In this document: one piece after another, positions 52,447 through 60,893 of the stretch
How the letters are laid out: every line of letters begins with the position of its first letter
Position numbering within the stretch: position 1 is the stretch's first letter
Source: Sediminicola sp040566555
GTDB taxonomy: Bacteria; Bacteroidota; Bacteroidia; Flavobacteriales; Flavobacteriaceae
Direction: 5' to 3'
DNA length: 64,000 nucleotides
NCBI RefSeq assembly: GCF_040566555.1
Contig: NZ_JBEWYP010000003.1
Coordinates: forward strand, 124,001 to 188,000
Made by a program: the position numbers and the translations under genes
Notes under the pieces: generated by a model
Databases searched by the model: none
The model's input: only the letters and a program-made list of their open reading frames with translations
Told to the model about the DNA's origin: nothing

Positions 52447-54006
52447 TTAATCGGTAATCGTAAGGACTCCTGTCATTAGGGCGTGGAATTCACAATTATA
52501 ATACAAGGTGTCCGGTGCGTCTGCAGGAACCGTGAAAGTTACCGTGCCGTTTACAGTCCCATTGTTGGTAACGCCTGAGCTATATGCATTTGCAGTCCCT
52601 GTACCCTTTACGTCTTTTATGTAAAATGGATGACCTGGTGTATCAACTGTAAACGTATAGGTTTCTCCTCTTTTCAGGGTAAGGGCCGGGTTATTAACAT
52701 CGGAAAGTCCTTCGCCATTAAAAATATAAGCCGTAGCATCTTGATTGGTAACATTATAATTTTTTGAGGATGTAGTTCCTTCATTGGCCCCAATATTACC
52801 CTGAGCTACAATGGTTACAAGATCGCTATCGCTTAAATGCACATTTATATAGGCATCTATGGTCAACAGTTCTTCATAGGTTACTGCAGCTCCTCCTACC
52901 AAAGAGGCTACTTGAGTCTGACTTATACCTGTAGCACCGTCAACAGCTGTCAATCCTGCAATGATTTCCCCTGTGGTTGCCACATCATTGGCATGTATGT
53001 GGGCGGGATGGATACCACCTGCTGAAGTACCAATCAATTCCAAGGTTACCAAAGTGGTACCATTTACCCTTTCTGCAAAATTAGCTGTTCCACTTATCCC
53101 CGCAACATCCTTCTCTACCAGATCGTAGGTTTTGGAGGTTCCTGTTAATTCATTCTGACCTATATCTCCTTGTGCAACAATTGTTGCCAGGGCATCAACA
53201 CTAAGGTGTACATTGATATATCCGTTGAAATCCAAGACTTGGTCATATCCAAAAGTAGTCCCATCATCCAATGTAGCCACATTCGAATAACTTACGCCCG
53301 TATTGCCATCAACACTTACAAAGGTATAGGCTATGTCTCCGCCCTCTGCTGCTGTATTCAAATGGATGTGTGCCGGGTGCATTCCATTGTCGGGAGTGTT
53401 GTTGATATTCAGTACAGCAAGAGCTTCACCATTGACTCTTTCAAAAAAGGTAGCGGTACCATTTATTCCAGCTACAGCTTTTTCATCCAGGGCATACTCC
53501 TTGCTCTCCCCAGTAAGATCATTTTGTCCAATATCTCCTTGGGCTACAAGAGTGGCTAAATCATCTGTGCTTAAATGTACATTGATATAGCCATCAAAAT
53601 TTAATAATTGATCGTACGTAATCGTTGAATTATCGTCCAATGCTGTAACAGTGATACTGCTTTTGCCCGTATCGCCATTAACAGTTCCTAAAGTCAACGC
53701 AATATCACCACCTTCAGCTGCCGTGTTAAAATGAATATGGGCCGGGTGCATTCCTCCCGCTGGAGTGTTTTGCAATTCCAGTTCAATGGTAACGGAATTG
53801 TCGGTGTTTTCAATAAATTTGGCCGTTCCTGAAATGTCGGCATTCGCCTGAGCACCTAGGTCGTACGTTTTGGATTGGCCAGTGGCAGTTACACCACCGT
53901 TCTCATCAGGAATAACTACTCCGTCATCATCATTGCTACATCCGACTATCAAGGACAAGGTCAATGCCGCAAAAGCAAAAGGCTTAAGTTGTTTTAAAAA
54001 GTTCAT
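52447..54006 (-). CDS. Lipoprotein with three CHRD domains and a C-terminal cupredoxin domain
   Basis: The 519-aa protein has a lipobox (LIVGC, Cys23) and an acidic linker. Three CHRD repeats of about 122 residues follow (43-165, 165-287, 288-408), each with HPAHIH-N-----G-I, YDQ or YEE and YINVHLS. The last 110 residues form a plastocyanin-like domain with the type-1 copper ligand set His459 (TPGHPF), Cys505, His508 and Met511 (NCEFHALM). CHRD domains occur in Chordin and in bacterial surface proteins. A surface electron-transfer or copper-binding role is inferred. Confidence 0.85.
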   Translation of the reverse strand: MNFLKQLKPFAFAALTLSLIVGCSNDDDGVVIPDENGGVTATGQSKTYDLGAQANADISGTAKFIENTDNSVTIELELQNTPAGGMHPAHIHFNTAAEGGDIALTLGTVNGDTGKSSITVTALDDNSTITYDQLLNFDGYINVHLSTDDLATLVAQGDIGQNDLTGESKEYALDEKAVAGINGTATFFERVNGEALAVLNINNTPDNGMHPAHIHLNTAAEGGDIAYTFVSVDGNTGVSYSNVATLDDGTTFGYDQVLDFNGYINVHLSVDALATIVAQGDIGQNELTGTSKTYDLVEKDVAGISGTANFAERVNGTTLVTLELIGTSAGGIHPAHIHANDVATTGEIIAGLTAVDGATGISQTQVASLVGGAAVTYEELLTIDAYINVHLSDSDLVTIVAQGNIGANEGTTSSKNYNVTNQDATAYIFNGEGLSDVNNPALTLKRGETYTFTVDTPGHPFYIKDVKGTGTANAYSSGVTNNGTVNGTVTFTVPADAPDTLYYNCEFHALMTGVLTITD

Positions 54007-54369
54007 AGATTATTTTTTTTAGGTTAAACTGTTAATTGTGACTCAAATCTAGTCTGCGTGTAAGATTATACCGATAAATTAATCTTAAAGAATGTTAAAG
54101 GAACATTAAAATGGTGTTTTTGAAATTTGATAGCACACCATCTTTTGACATTTGAGTTAAAAAGTGCTACTACTTGAAAATTTATGAAGCACAAAATTAA
54201 AGAACTCCTGAGTTTAGAAGATGATGTAAGTCATTCTGCCTAAATAAAAAGTTGAATCGTATAATTTTAAAAAATTAATTTACATCAGATTGGCACAAAA
54301 AAAGACCGTCTAAAAAGACGGTCTTAAAGTATTAAATAAGGTGCCTTCAAAAGAAGGTTGCCTTTTATA
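54007..54369. other. Intergenic region between the CHRD and FKBP genes
   Basis: Besides the FKBP terminator at 54302-54325, this 363-nt gap contains only a 19-codon frame (54184-54243, MKHKIKELLSLEDDVSHSA), too short to support. The 5' part presumably holds the CHRD gene promoter. Confidence 0.5.
54302..54325 (-). terminator. Terminator of the FKBP gene
   Basis: A perfect 9-bp stem AAGACCGTC/GACGGTCTT with a 6-nt loop, preceded by an A run that becomes a T run on the minus strand. It lies 45 nt past the FKBP stop. Confidence 0.85.
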
Positions 54370-54801
54370 TTAGGATGCTATTGCTACAAGAACCAAGTCA
54401 AAAGTAAGATCTTGTCCAGCCAAAGGATGATTTGCATCTATGATGATATGGTCTTCCCCTACCTCTGCAACGCGCAATTGGTTTTCCGATCCATCAGGAT
54501 TTTTAGCCATTAAACCCATTCCAACTTCAGGCTTAATATCTGCAGGTAAATCTGCTTTGCTTACTTTATGGAACATCTCTTTGTTGATTTCCCCATAAGC
54601 TTCTTCCTTAGGAATAGTTACTGTTTTCTTTTCATTAGGCTCCATATCGATCAATCCTTTTTCAAAACCAGGAATAAGACTGCCTTGACCTAAGGTTACC
54701 TTAATAGGTTCTCTTTCCAAAGAACTATCAAATATTTGACCGTTGCTTAATTTTCCAGTGTAATGTACTTCTACCGTGTCGTTTTCTTTTACTTTACTCA
54801 T
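54370..54801 (-). CDS. FKBP-type peptidyl-prolyl isomerase, SlyD-like
   Basis: ATG 54801 (MSKVKENDTVEVHYTGKL) is taken as the start. The longer frame to 54825 adds eight residues unlike the family. The 143-aa protein has the FKBP core (GQIFDSSLEREP, GSLIPGFEKGLIDM, PKEEAYGEINKEM) with an inserted flap domain and the SlyD/FkpB end ANHPLAGQDLTFDL. It catalyses cis-trans prolyl isomerisation and acts as a chaperone in the cytoplasm. No His-rich metal tail as in E. coli SlyD. Confidence 0.9.
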   Translation of the reverse strand: MSKVKENDTVEVHYTGKLSNGQIFDSSLEREPIKVTLGQGSLIPGFEKGLIDMEPNEKKTVTIPKEEAYGEINKEMFHKVSKADLPADIKPEVGMGLMAKNPDGSENQLRVAEVGEDHIIIDANHPLAGQDLTFDLVLVAIAS

Positions 54802-55033
54802 AAATCTAATATCTCTAATTTTCAATCATTTAAAACAGCACAAAGTTATGGGTTCTATATTGCTTAGACGAACGATACCTAATAAATCCCCTGGATTTGA
54901 CAAAACCTTAACATAAATGGGCGAATCATAAAAAAAGAGAGCTAATTGCTCTCCATTTCATTATTGATATTTAGGGAATTATTAGGACCCATGCGGACAA
55001 ATACGATAATTTGGGTCTTCCAAAAACGTGGTC

Positions 55034-55480
55034 CTAATCTATAATTCTTAATGCCCTGTTGTAGTCCAACAGGCCTTTTGTAGTTTTCCAAAATTCTTTG
55101 GACGTAGGATTAGGTCCTTGAATTGGGGAATCCTTTTCCAAAAATGTATCCACCAATAATTCAATATATTGAAGCTGGTCATTTTGTCCCTGCACATTTT
55201 TAAAAGCCATACTCCAATTTTTAAACTCCCGCTTTTCTATTAGTCCGTGCGATAAAAGTTGCACATTGGTATGCCGCTTGTCCAATGATATTTTATCAAA
55301 GAGTTTCAATACTTTTATATGGTTCCCTTCCATGTATTGGATGAATTCACCTTCATAGAAGAGAAGACAACCAGATATATTATTAGCACTATTAAATAAC
55401 CGCGCCTTTTCCAGTAAAACCTCAATTTGGGCAAAACTTAGATTTGGGACGGCTTTGGACTTATATACCAGACAAAACAT
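55034..55480 (-). CDS. BLUF domain photoreceptor
   Basis: The 148-aa protein is a BLUF domain with a short C-terminal helix. The flavin-switch residues are in place: Tyr6 (LVYKS), Asn34 (NNISGCLL) and Gln48 (EGEFIQYMEG). Further marks are DKRHTNV, KREF and WSMAF. BLUF proteins bind FAD and change hydrogen bonding on blue-light capture; output is by protein contact when no effector is fused. No EAL or other effector gene is adjacent. Confidence 0.9.
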   Translation of the reverse strand: MFCLVYKSKAVPNLSFAQIEVLLEKARLFNSANNISGCLLFYEGEFIQYMEGNHIKVLKLFDKISLDKRHTNVQLLSHGLIEKREFKNWSMAFKNVQGQNDQLQYIELLVDTFLEKDSPIQGPNPTSKEFWKTTKGLLDYNRALRIID

Positions 55481-55607
55481 ATTTGATTTATTATGGGTCG
55501 TTTTCTTCTGTTTAAATATACTTTATAATTCTGCTGAAAATAAGACAACCTTAAAATAGTTATCATACAAAAATGTTGATAATTAGATAATTAGGTGATT
55601 GGTCAAT

Positions 55608-55639
55608 AAAAAAGGGAAGCATTGCTGCTCCCCTTTTTT
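55608..55639 (-). terminator. Terminator of the osmC-like gene
   Basis: AAAAAAGGGAAGCA pairs with TGCTCCCCTTTTTT (one non-canonical pair) around a 4-nt loop. It lies 23 nt past the OsmC stop, with T run on the minus strand. Confidence 0.8.
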
Positions 55640-55661
55640 TAATCGAAATAAGACAAATGGC

Positions 55662-56081
55662 TTAGTTGTTTAAGCTCACATTTAAAACAATATCCGCCTT
55701 CATTAATTTGGAAATTGGACATACTTCTTTTGCATTTTGGGCAACTTCCTTGAATTTATCTGAAGTAATTCCTGGAACTTTACCTTTTAGATCCAAGGTT
55801 ATAGTGGTGACGCTTCCGTCCTCAAAACTAACGGTGGCTTCCACATCTAGGGTATCTGGCGTAAATCCAGCCTCTCCCAAAAGGAAACTCAGTTGCATGG
55901 CAAAGCAACCAGCATGTGCCGCACCAACCAATTCCTCAGGGTTGGTTCCCTTGCCATCCTCAAATCTAGTGCTAAATGAATATTGGGTCTTATCCAATAC
56001 GCCACTTGCTGTAGTTAAATTTCCTTTTCCATCTTTTCCACTTCCCAACCATTGGGCATTTGCTTTTCTATTGAATTTCAT
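55662..56081 (-). CDS. OsmC family peroxiredoxin
   Basis: The 139-aa protein has the OsmC fold with NPEELVGAAHAGCFAMQLS (Cys59 region) and the second Cys in NAKEVCPISKLM. These two cysteines form the active pair that reduces organic hydroperoxides. It is the last of a minus-strand run of redox genes (OYE and DJ-1 upstream, 35 nt and 4 nt apart from each other), so it probably shares their response to electrophile stress. Confidence 0.9.
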   Translation of the reverse strand: MKFNRKANAQWLGSGKDGKGNLTTASGVLDKTQYSFSTRFEDGKGTNPEELVGAAHAGCFAMQLSFLLGEAGFTPDTLDVEATVSFEDGSVTTITLDLKGKVPGITSDKFKEVAQNAKEVCPISKLMKADIVLNVSLNN

Positions 56082-56115
56082 TGATCAAAATTTTTAAATT
56101 AAACAGTACTGCTAA

Positions 56116-57228
56116 TTATGCTTCTTGGGCTTCTTCTATTGTGTTGTAGTCCAAATAACCTTCTGCACCACCTGTGTAGAAAGTGTCTTGGTCCCAATCT
56201 GCCAACGGATGGTTTCTTTCAAAACGTTTCACCAAGTCAGGATTGGAAATATAAGGTTTGCCAAAAGCTACCAAATCTGCATCTCCACGTTCAATAACGG
56301 CATTTCCAGATTCTTGGTCAAAGCCATTATTGATCATTAAGGTCCCTTTGTATAAAGGTCGGTAATGTTTTGCAATTTCGCTAACGGCATATGGAATATC
56401 AGAGACATCCGAAAATGGTTCTGACAAATGGATATAGGCCAAGTCGTAATCATTCAATTTTTTGATGATATAATCGAATGTTGGAATGGTCTCCTCGTCC
56501 ATCGTAGATCCAAATGATCCGTGCAAAGAAGGATTGAACCTTGCCCCTATTTTGTTTTCGGATATTTCTTGCTTCACGGCATCTAATACCTCAAAGAAAA
56601 AACGTGCGCGATTTTCAATGGATCCGCCATATTCATCCGTCCTTTGGTTAGAAGTGGCATTGAAGAATTGATGGAACAAGTATCCATTGGAGGAGTGTAT
56701 TTCTACACCATCAAATCCTGCTTTTACTGCATTGGCAGCTGCTTTTCTAAAATCTTCAACCGTAGTTTTTATATCCTCTATGGTCATAGCCTTAGGAGTG
56801 ACAGTGTCTTTAAAACCTTCTGGTGTAAAGGATTTTTCGTTAGGATTGATAGCCGATGGAGCCAATGGTAAATTACCCCCGTGAAAATCTGGGTGTGACA
56901 TTCTTCCTACGTGCCACAATTGAATAAATATTGTTCCACCATTATCATGGACTGCTTTGGTTACTTTTTTCCATCCCTCAACATGTGCTTCTGTGTAAAT
57001 TCCGGGTGTGTTTATGTATCCAATGGCATCTTCAGAAACTTGTGACCCTTCTGTAATGATCAAACCAGCGGAAGCTCTTTCTGCGTAATAAGGGGCATGT
57101 AAATCTCCAGTGGGTCTATTCTCATCATTTAAGGCTCTACCCCTTGTCATTGGAGCCATTACGACCCTGTTTTTTAATTCTAGACCGTTCTTTTTATATG
57201 TTTGTAATAATGCTTGATTCTTATTCAT
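56116..57228 (-). CDS. Old yellow enzyme (alkene reductase, NemA-like)
   Basis: The 370-aa TIM barrel has the OYE hallmarks: NRVVMAPMTRGRA, QLWHVGRMSHPDF, FDGVEIHSSNGYLFHQF and RTDEYGGSIENRARF, with the substrate His-Asn pair in HSSN and FMN contacts throughout. It reduces activated C=C bonds such as enones and nitro compounds with NADPH. It starts 3 nt after the DJ-1/PfpI stop, so the two are co-transcribed. Confidence 0.92.
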   Translation of the reverse strand: MNKNQALLQTYKKNGLELKNRVVMAPMTRGRALNDENRPTGDLHAPYYAERASAGLIITEGSQVSEDAIGYINTPGIYTEAHVEGWKKVTKAVHDNGGTIFIQLWHVGRMSHPDFHGGNLPLAPSAINPNEKSFTPEGFKDTVTPKAMTIEDIKTTVEDFRKAAANAVKAGFDGVEIHSSNGYLFHQFFNATSNQRTDEYGGSIENRARFFFEVLDAVKQEISENKIGARFNPSLHGSFGSTMDEETIPTFDYIIKKLNDYDLAYIHLSEPFSDVSDIPYAVSEIAKHYRPLYKGTLMINNGFDQESGNAVIERGDADLVAFGKPYISNPDLVKRFERNHPLADWDQDTFYTGGAEGYLDYNTIEEAQEA

Positions 57229-57231
57229 TTC

Positions 57232-57912
57232 TTATTGCAATTTTTTAATTAATAAATCGGCTACCTTCTCTGACGAGGCCGGATTTTGTCCCGTGATTAA
57301 CAGTCCGTCTTCCAGGGCATATGGCTGCCAGTCACCAAGCTTTGAATAGTTGCCTCCCTTTTCTTGCAACATATCTTCAATAAGAAAAGGAACAACGTCG
57401 GTTAATTGTACTGCTTCTTCTTCCCCATTGGTAAATCCTGTCACATTTTTACCATTAACTAGTGGTTTCCCATCTGAGCCTTTGATGTTTTTTAGAATAG
57501 CGGGAGCGTGGCATACAAAGGCAACCGGTTTTTTGTGACTGTGGAAAGATTCAATTAAATCATTGGAAGTTTTGTTTTCTACCAAGTCCCATAGCAGTCC
57601 ATGTCCACCTGGATAAAAAACAGCATCAAAATCTTTCTGGTCAATCGTTTCCAATTTTAAGGTATTTGCCAATTTTTTCTTGGTTGCTTCGTCCTTGTCA
57701 AACCTTTTTGTCGCTTCGGTAGCAGCATCTTCCGTATCACTGTTTGGATCTATTGGGGGTTGTCCTCCCTTTGGCGATGCCAAGGTTACATTGAATCCAT
57801 TATCGGTTAAGGCATAATAAGGGGCAGCAAATTCCTCAACCCAAAAACCTGTTTTGTGTCCGGTTGAACCCATTTCGTCATTACTGGTCAGTACAAATAA
57901 TATATTTTTCAT
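57232..57912 (-). CDS. DJ-1/PfpI family protein (Hsp31-like glyoxalase III)
   Basis: The 226-aa protein has the class I amidotransferase-like fold. The nucleophile elbow is AFVCHAPA, and an early EEFAAPY and FYPGGHG complete the Hsp31/HchA-like site (Glu and Gly-His). Members convert methylglyoxal to lactate or act as chaperones. It starts first in the pair with the old yellow enzyme, consistent with reactive-carbonyl detoxification. A divergent or parallel Crp/Fnr gene lies 72 nt upstream on the same strand. Confidence 0.9.
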   Translation of the reverse strand: MKNILFVLTSNDEMGSTGHKTGFWVEEFAAPYYALTDNGFNVTLASPKGGQPPIDPNSDTEDAATEATKRFDKDEATKKKLANTLKLETIDQKDFDAVFYPGGHGLLWDLVENKTSNDLIESFHSHKKPVAFVCHAPAILKNIKGSDGKPLVNGKNVTGFTNGEEEAVQLTDVVPFLIEDMLQEKGGNYSKLGDWQPYALEDGLLITGQNPASSEKVADLLIKKLQ

Positions 57913-57984
57913 GATGTCTTGTTTTTTTGTGAGTTACAAAGTTATTGTTTGTACCTCCCAAATAACTTGACCTATGTTAAGAAA

Positions 57985-58566
57985 TCAGGGAGATATGACC
58001 AAATTTCGCCTTATTCTGCTCAAACTTTGAGCTGAAACGCCTAAATAATTAGCGATATCATAATTTGCAACACGTTGTTCTATATTGGGATAGGTCTTGC
58101 AAAATTCCAGATATCGTTCTTTGGTAGACTTTTGTAATGTGGATAAAATTCGTCCTCTTAGGGAGATAAAAGCCCCAGTTACCAAAATTCTAAAATAACG
58201 TTCGAATTTTGGAATGGATTCAAATAACCGCTGAAGATCATCATACGTTATTGCCAATAGGGTAGAATCTTCTATGGCCTCAACGTGAAGTTTGGAGGGA
58301 ACTTGGTTGTAAAATGCATCAAAATCCCCGATCCACCAATTTTCAATGGCAAATTGAATAATGTGCTTGTCACCGTTGTCATCTAAATAATATCCTTTTA
58401 AACAACCTTTGATAACAAAATACTCATTCCGGATATAAGACCCAGGTTCTACAAGCCTTTTTCGCTTAGAAACTTCTACAACGGATAAGAACGATAGGAA
58501 TGTTTCGGTTTCTTCTTTTGAAAGCGAGATGTATTTTTCCACATGGGCTATAATGGCATCGTTCAT
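57985..58566 (-). CDS. Crp/Fnr family transcriptional regulator
   Basis: The 193-aa protein has a cNMP-binding-like barrel (about 20-115) with GSYIRNEYFVIKGCLKGYY and a C-terminal HTH YDIANYLGVSAQSLSRIRRN. It belongs to the same flavobacterial subgroup as the regulator at 5.2 kb. It lies upstream of the DJ-1/OYE/OsmC genes on the same strand, 72 nt from DJ-1, so it is a likely regulator of that set. Confidence 0.87.
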   Translation of the reverse strand: MNDAIIAHVEKYISLSKEETETFLSFLSVVEVSKRKRLVEPGSYIRNEYFVIKGCLKGYYLDDNGDKHIIQFAIENWWIGDFDAFYNQVPSKLHVEAIEDSTLLAITYDDLQRLFESIPKFERYFRILVTGAFISLRGRILSTLQKSTKERYLEFCKTYPNIEQRVANYDIANYLGVSAQSLSRIRRNLVISP

Positions 58567-58620
58567 AAGGAGGATTAATTCTACCCTCTAAAAGTATCAT
58601 TTTTGAAGTATATAAACAAC

Positions 58621-58656
58621 AAAGCGCATTGTATGGCTTACGCTACAATGCACTTT
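58621..58656 (-). terminator. Hairpin after the BBE oxidase gene
   Basis: GCATTGTA (58626-58633) pairs with TACAATGC (58644-58651); AAAG and CTTT extend it past one mismatch. It lies 39 nt past the BBE stop, with a weak T tract, so termination is plausible but not certain. Confidence 0.5.
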
Positions 58657-58694
58657 GAATGGGAAAATTATTTATTTGATTGATTTTAAAATAT

Positions 58695-60080
58695 TTATGG
58701 TTTTATATTCTGATTGACCTGAAACAGATTATTGGGATCGTACTTTCTTTTGATTTTAACCAAACGGTCATAATTATGTTTATAGCTCGCTTTGATACGT
58801 TCCTGCCCTTCATCCATCATAAAATTGGAATAAGCTCCCCCTGAAGCATACGGATGCAGGGCTTCGTAATAATCTTTACACCATTGTGTAATTTTATCTG
58901 CGTTTTTAGGATCTGGATCTACCCCAACGATGACCCCTGCGTATTTGGCATCCCTATAGGCCCAAGGGGTATCATCTTTTCCAACCCTACTGGCCGCACC
59001 ACTTAAAGGGTAAAGATGCATCTGTGATAGCGGTGTTGGTATCTTGGAACCATATTCTAAATGCCCAGCCCTTATTTCAGGTCCTAATTTATTGAAGAAG
59101 TCTGCACGCCAATACCATTGTAATCTTGGTGGAAAAAGGCCATCAAATAAGGTTTGTATGGATGGATAAGGCATTTCTCCGACGTGTTGAAATATCGCAT
59201 TTTTGTCCAGAACGGGTTTAAAGAGTTCATCAAACTTATTGGGATTTCCCGTGTAGCACCATACAATGCCGCAAAACTTTTTGTTATGAAGTTCTTCCGG
59301 AAAGGGCGGTCCCGGAATCACCAAAGTAGCTATAAAGCCATTTAAATCTTCTGGCGCATCATGAATAAATTCATCGTACCAAGCCATTATTTCCTCTGTT
59401 TTTTCAATAGGCCAAAGCGTTGGCCCTCCAATGACCGTTTTAACCACGTGGGCTTGGAATTTAAAGGAAGTCACAATTCCAAAATTGCCTCCTCCCCCTC
59501 TAATGGCCCAGAATAAATCTGGGTGTTCCTTAGAATTTACGGTGACAAAGGATCCATCAGCCAAAACCATATCGGCCTCCAACAGATTGTCAATGGTCAG
59601 ACCAAATTTTCTAGATAGATAGCCAACTCCTCCTCCAAGGGTCAGGCCTCCTACTCCGGTTGTTGATATGATACCGGCGGGGATGGCTAGTCCGAATGGA
59701 TGGGTGGCGTGATCTACTTCCCCCCAGAGATTCCCGCCACCTACCCGAACGGTGTTGTCATTGGTATTGACCCGTATTGATTTTAAGCCCGAAAGGTCAA
59801 TGACTAGTCCGTCATTGCAAAGTCCCAGACCGCCTCCATTGTGTCCACCTCCGCGGATAGCCAATAAGATATCGTTTTCTCTTGCAAAATTTACTGAGTA
59901 TATAACATCGGCCACATCCACGCATTTTACAATCATGGCAGGATATTTATCTATCATGGCATTATACACTTCTCGTGTCTCATTGTAATTTGCATCTGAT
60001 GGAAATACAATTTCTCCCCTTAACAGGGCTTTAAAATCCTCTATTTTAGACGGAATTACGTCATCTACTGTATGTGCCAT
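58695..60080 (-). CDS. FAD-binding BBE-type oxidoreductase
   Basis: The 461-aa protein has a PCMH FAD domain with IRGGGHNGGGLG (the His is the usual covalent FAD site), GVGGLTLGGGVGYLSRKFGLTIDN and FWAIRGGGGNFGIV, and a C-terminal BBE domain (YSNFMMDEGQERIKASY, YDRLVKIKRKYDPNNLF). The second covalent site Cys of bicovalent members is absent (GYLSRK). Such enzymes oxidise sugars, alcohols or alkaloid-like substrates with O2. No signal peptide. Substrate unknown. Confidence 0.9.
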   Translation of the reverse strand: MAHTVDDVIPSKIEDFKALLRGEIVFPSDANYNETREVYNAMIDKYPAMIVKCVDVADVIYSVNFARENDILLAIRGGGHNGGGLGLCNDGLVIDLSGLKSIRVNTNDNTVRVGGGNLWGEVDHATHPFGLAIPAGIISTTGVGGLTLGGGVGYLSRKFGLTIDNLLEADMVLADGSFVTVNSKEHPDLFWAIRGGGGNFGIVTSFKFQAHVVKTVIGGPTLWPIEKTEEIMAWYDEFIHDAPEDLNGFIATLVIPGPPFPEELHNKKFCGIVWCYTGNPNKFDELFKPVLDKNAIFQHVGEMPYPSIQTLFDGLFPPRLQWYWRADFFNKLGPEIRAGHLEYGSKIPTPLSQMHLYPLSGAASRVGKDDTPWAYRDAKYAGVIVGVDPDPKNADKITQWCKDYYEALHPYASGGAYSNFMMDEGQERIKASYKHNYDRLVKIKRKYDPNNLFQVNQNIKP

Positions 60081-60158
60081 TTTTTTGTTTTTAAATATGG
60101 TATGTATTTGTTTATATTACACCTTGATTGATATATCAAGTTAACAGTCTTAATACCG

Positions 60159-60641
60159 CTATTCCTTCACCACCATTGGAAAGGCATCCAAAGGCTCCTC
60201 AAAGGCAATAAAAAGTACACAAGGACCTTCATCCCCACATCTTGCAACATGTGGTTTTTTGGCAGGACCAAAGGCGTAGGAGCCAGTATTCAATACTACT
60301 TCTTTCTCCCCATCATAGGTTACATACAATTTACCCGAAACCAAGATCATCCGTTCGGCAGAATTGTGCCAATGTCTTGGTATATCGGAGTTGGCTTGGA
60401 CCTTAAAGAAAACATCTACGTTCTTTTTTGCTGGATCCCCGTGCAAAACGGCTATCCCACAACCTTCAGGCATAAATGGAGGACATGGCCCCCATTGCAG
60501 GTCGGCGTTGGTGTGGGATTTGACCAAAGACATTTCAGTGGCCATCTCATTGGATTGTTGCCCATTGATGGTACCGCTGAAAAACGTGACTACGAGCAAC
60601 ACCATGGCTGCTAATTTTAAAGATAGGTGCTTGTTTTTCAT
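60159..60641 (-). CDS. Secreted cupin protein
   Basis: The 160-aa protein has a signal peptide (LAAMVLLVVTFFSGTINGQ) followed by one cupin barrel. The metal-site motif is PRHWHNSAERMILVSGKLYV (His-His-Glu), with PKKPHVARC providing the last His. This is a periplasmic member of the cupin superfamily, perhaps a dioxygenase or binding protein. It lies 78 nt upstream of the BBE gene on the same strand. Specific role unknown. Confidence 0.82.
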   Translation of the reverse strand: MKNKHLSLKLAAMVLLVVTFFSGTINGQQSNEMATEMSLVKSHTNADLQWGPCPPFMPEGCGIAVLHGDPAKKNVDVFFKVQANSDIPRHWHNSAERMILVSGKLYVTYDGEKEVVLNTGSYAFGPAKKPHVARCGDEGPCVLFIAFEEPLDAFPMVVKE

Positions 60642-60893
60642 GATTGAAAATTTTAAATTATTGAATTGATTAGACTAAATAATAAAGGGGAACGACACAC
60701 TTTTGGGACCTTAAACTGGTCACAAGGATTGACTATTTTATTGATTTAAAACCAAGTCGAGCCCAATTGGAACGGGCTGTGGGGATACGTGGAGTAACTA
60801 CATAAAGATAAAGAGATAAAAGCAAAAGGACTATCAATATTGATTCAAAAAAGAGGAATTTTGAACCAAGTAATCAAATAACGGGTAAGAGGA
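60642..60893. other. Intergenic region without recognised feature
   Basis: The 252-nt gap between the cupin start and the AraC regulator stop, both on the minus strand, holds no ORF or hairpin I can support; it should carry the promoter of the cupin-BBE unit. Confidence 0.4.

Noticed and set aside
54184..54243. 19-codon ORF MKHKIKELLSLEDDVSHSA
   Set aside because: Too short and single-copy; unlike the 38-kb microgenes there is no second copy to support translation.
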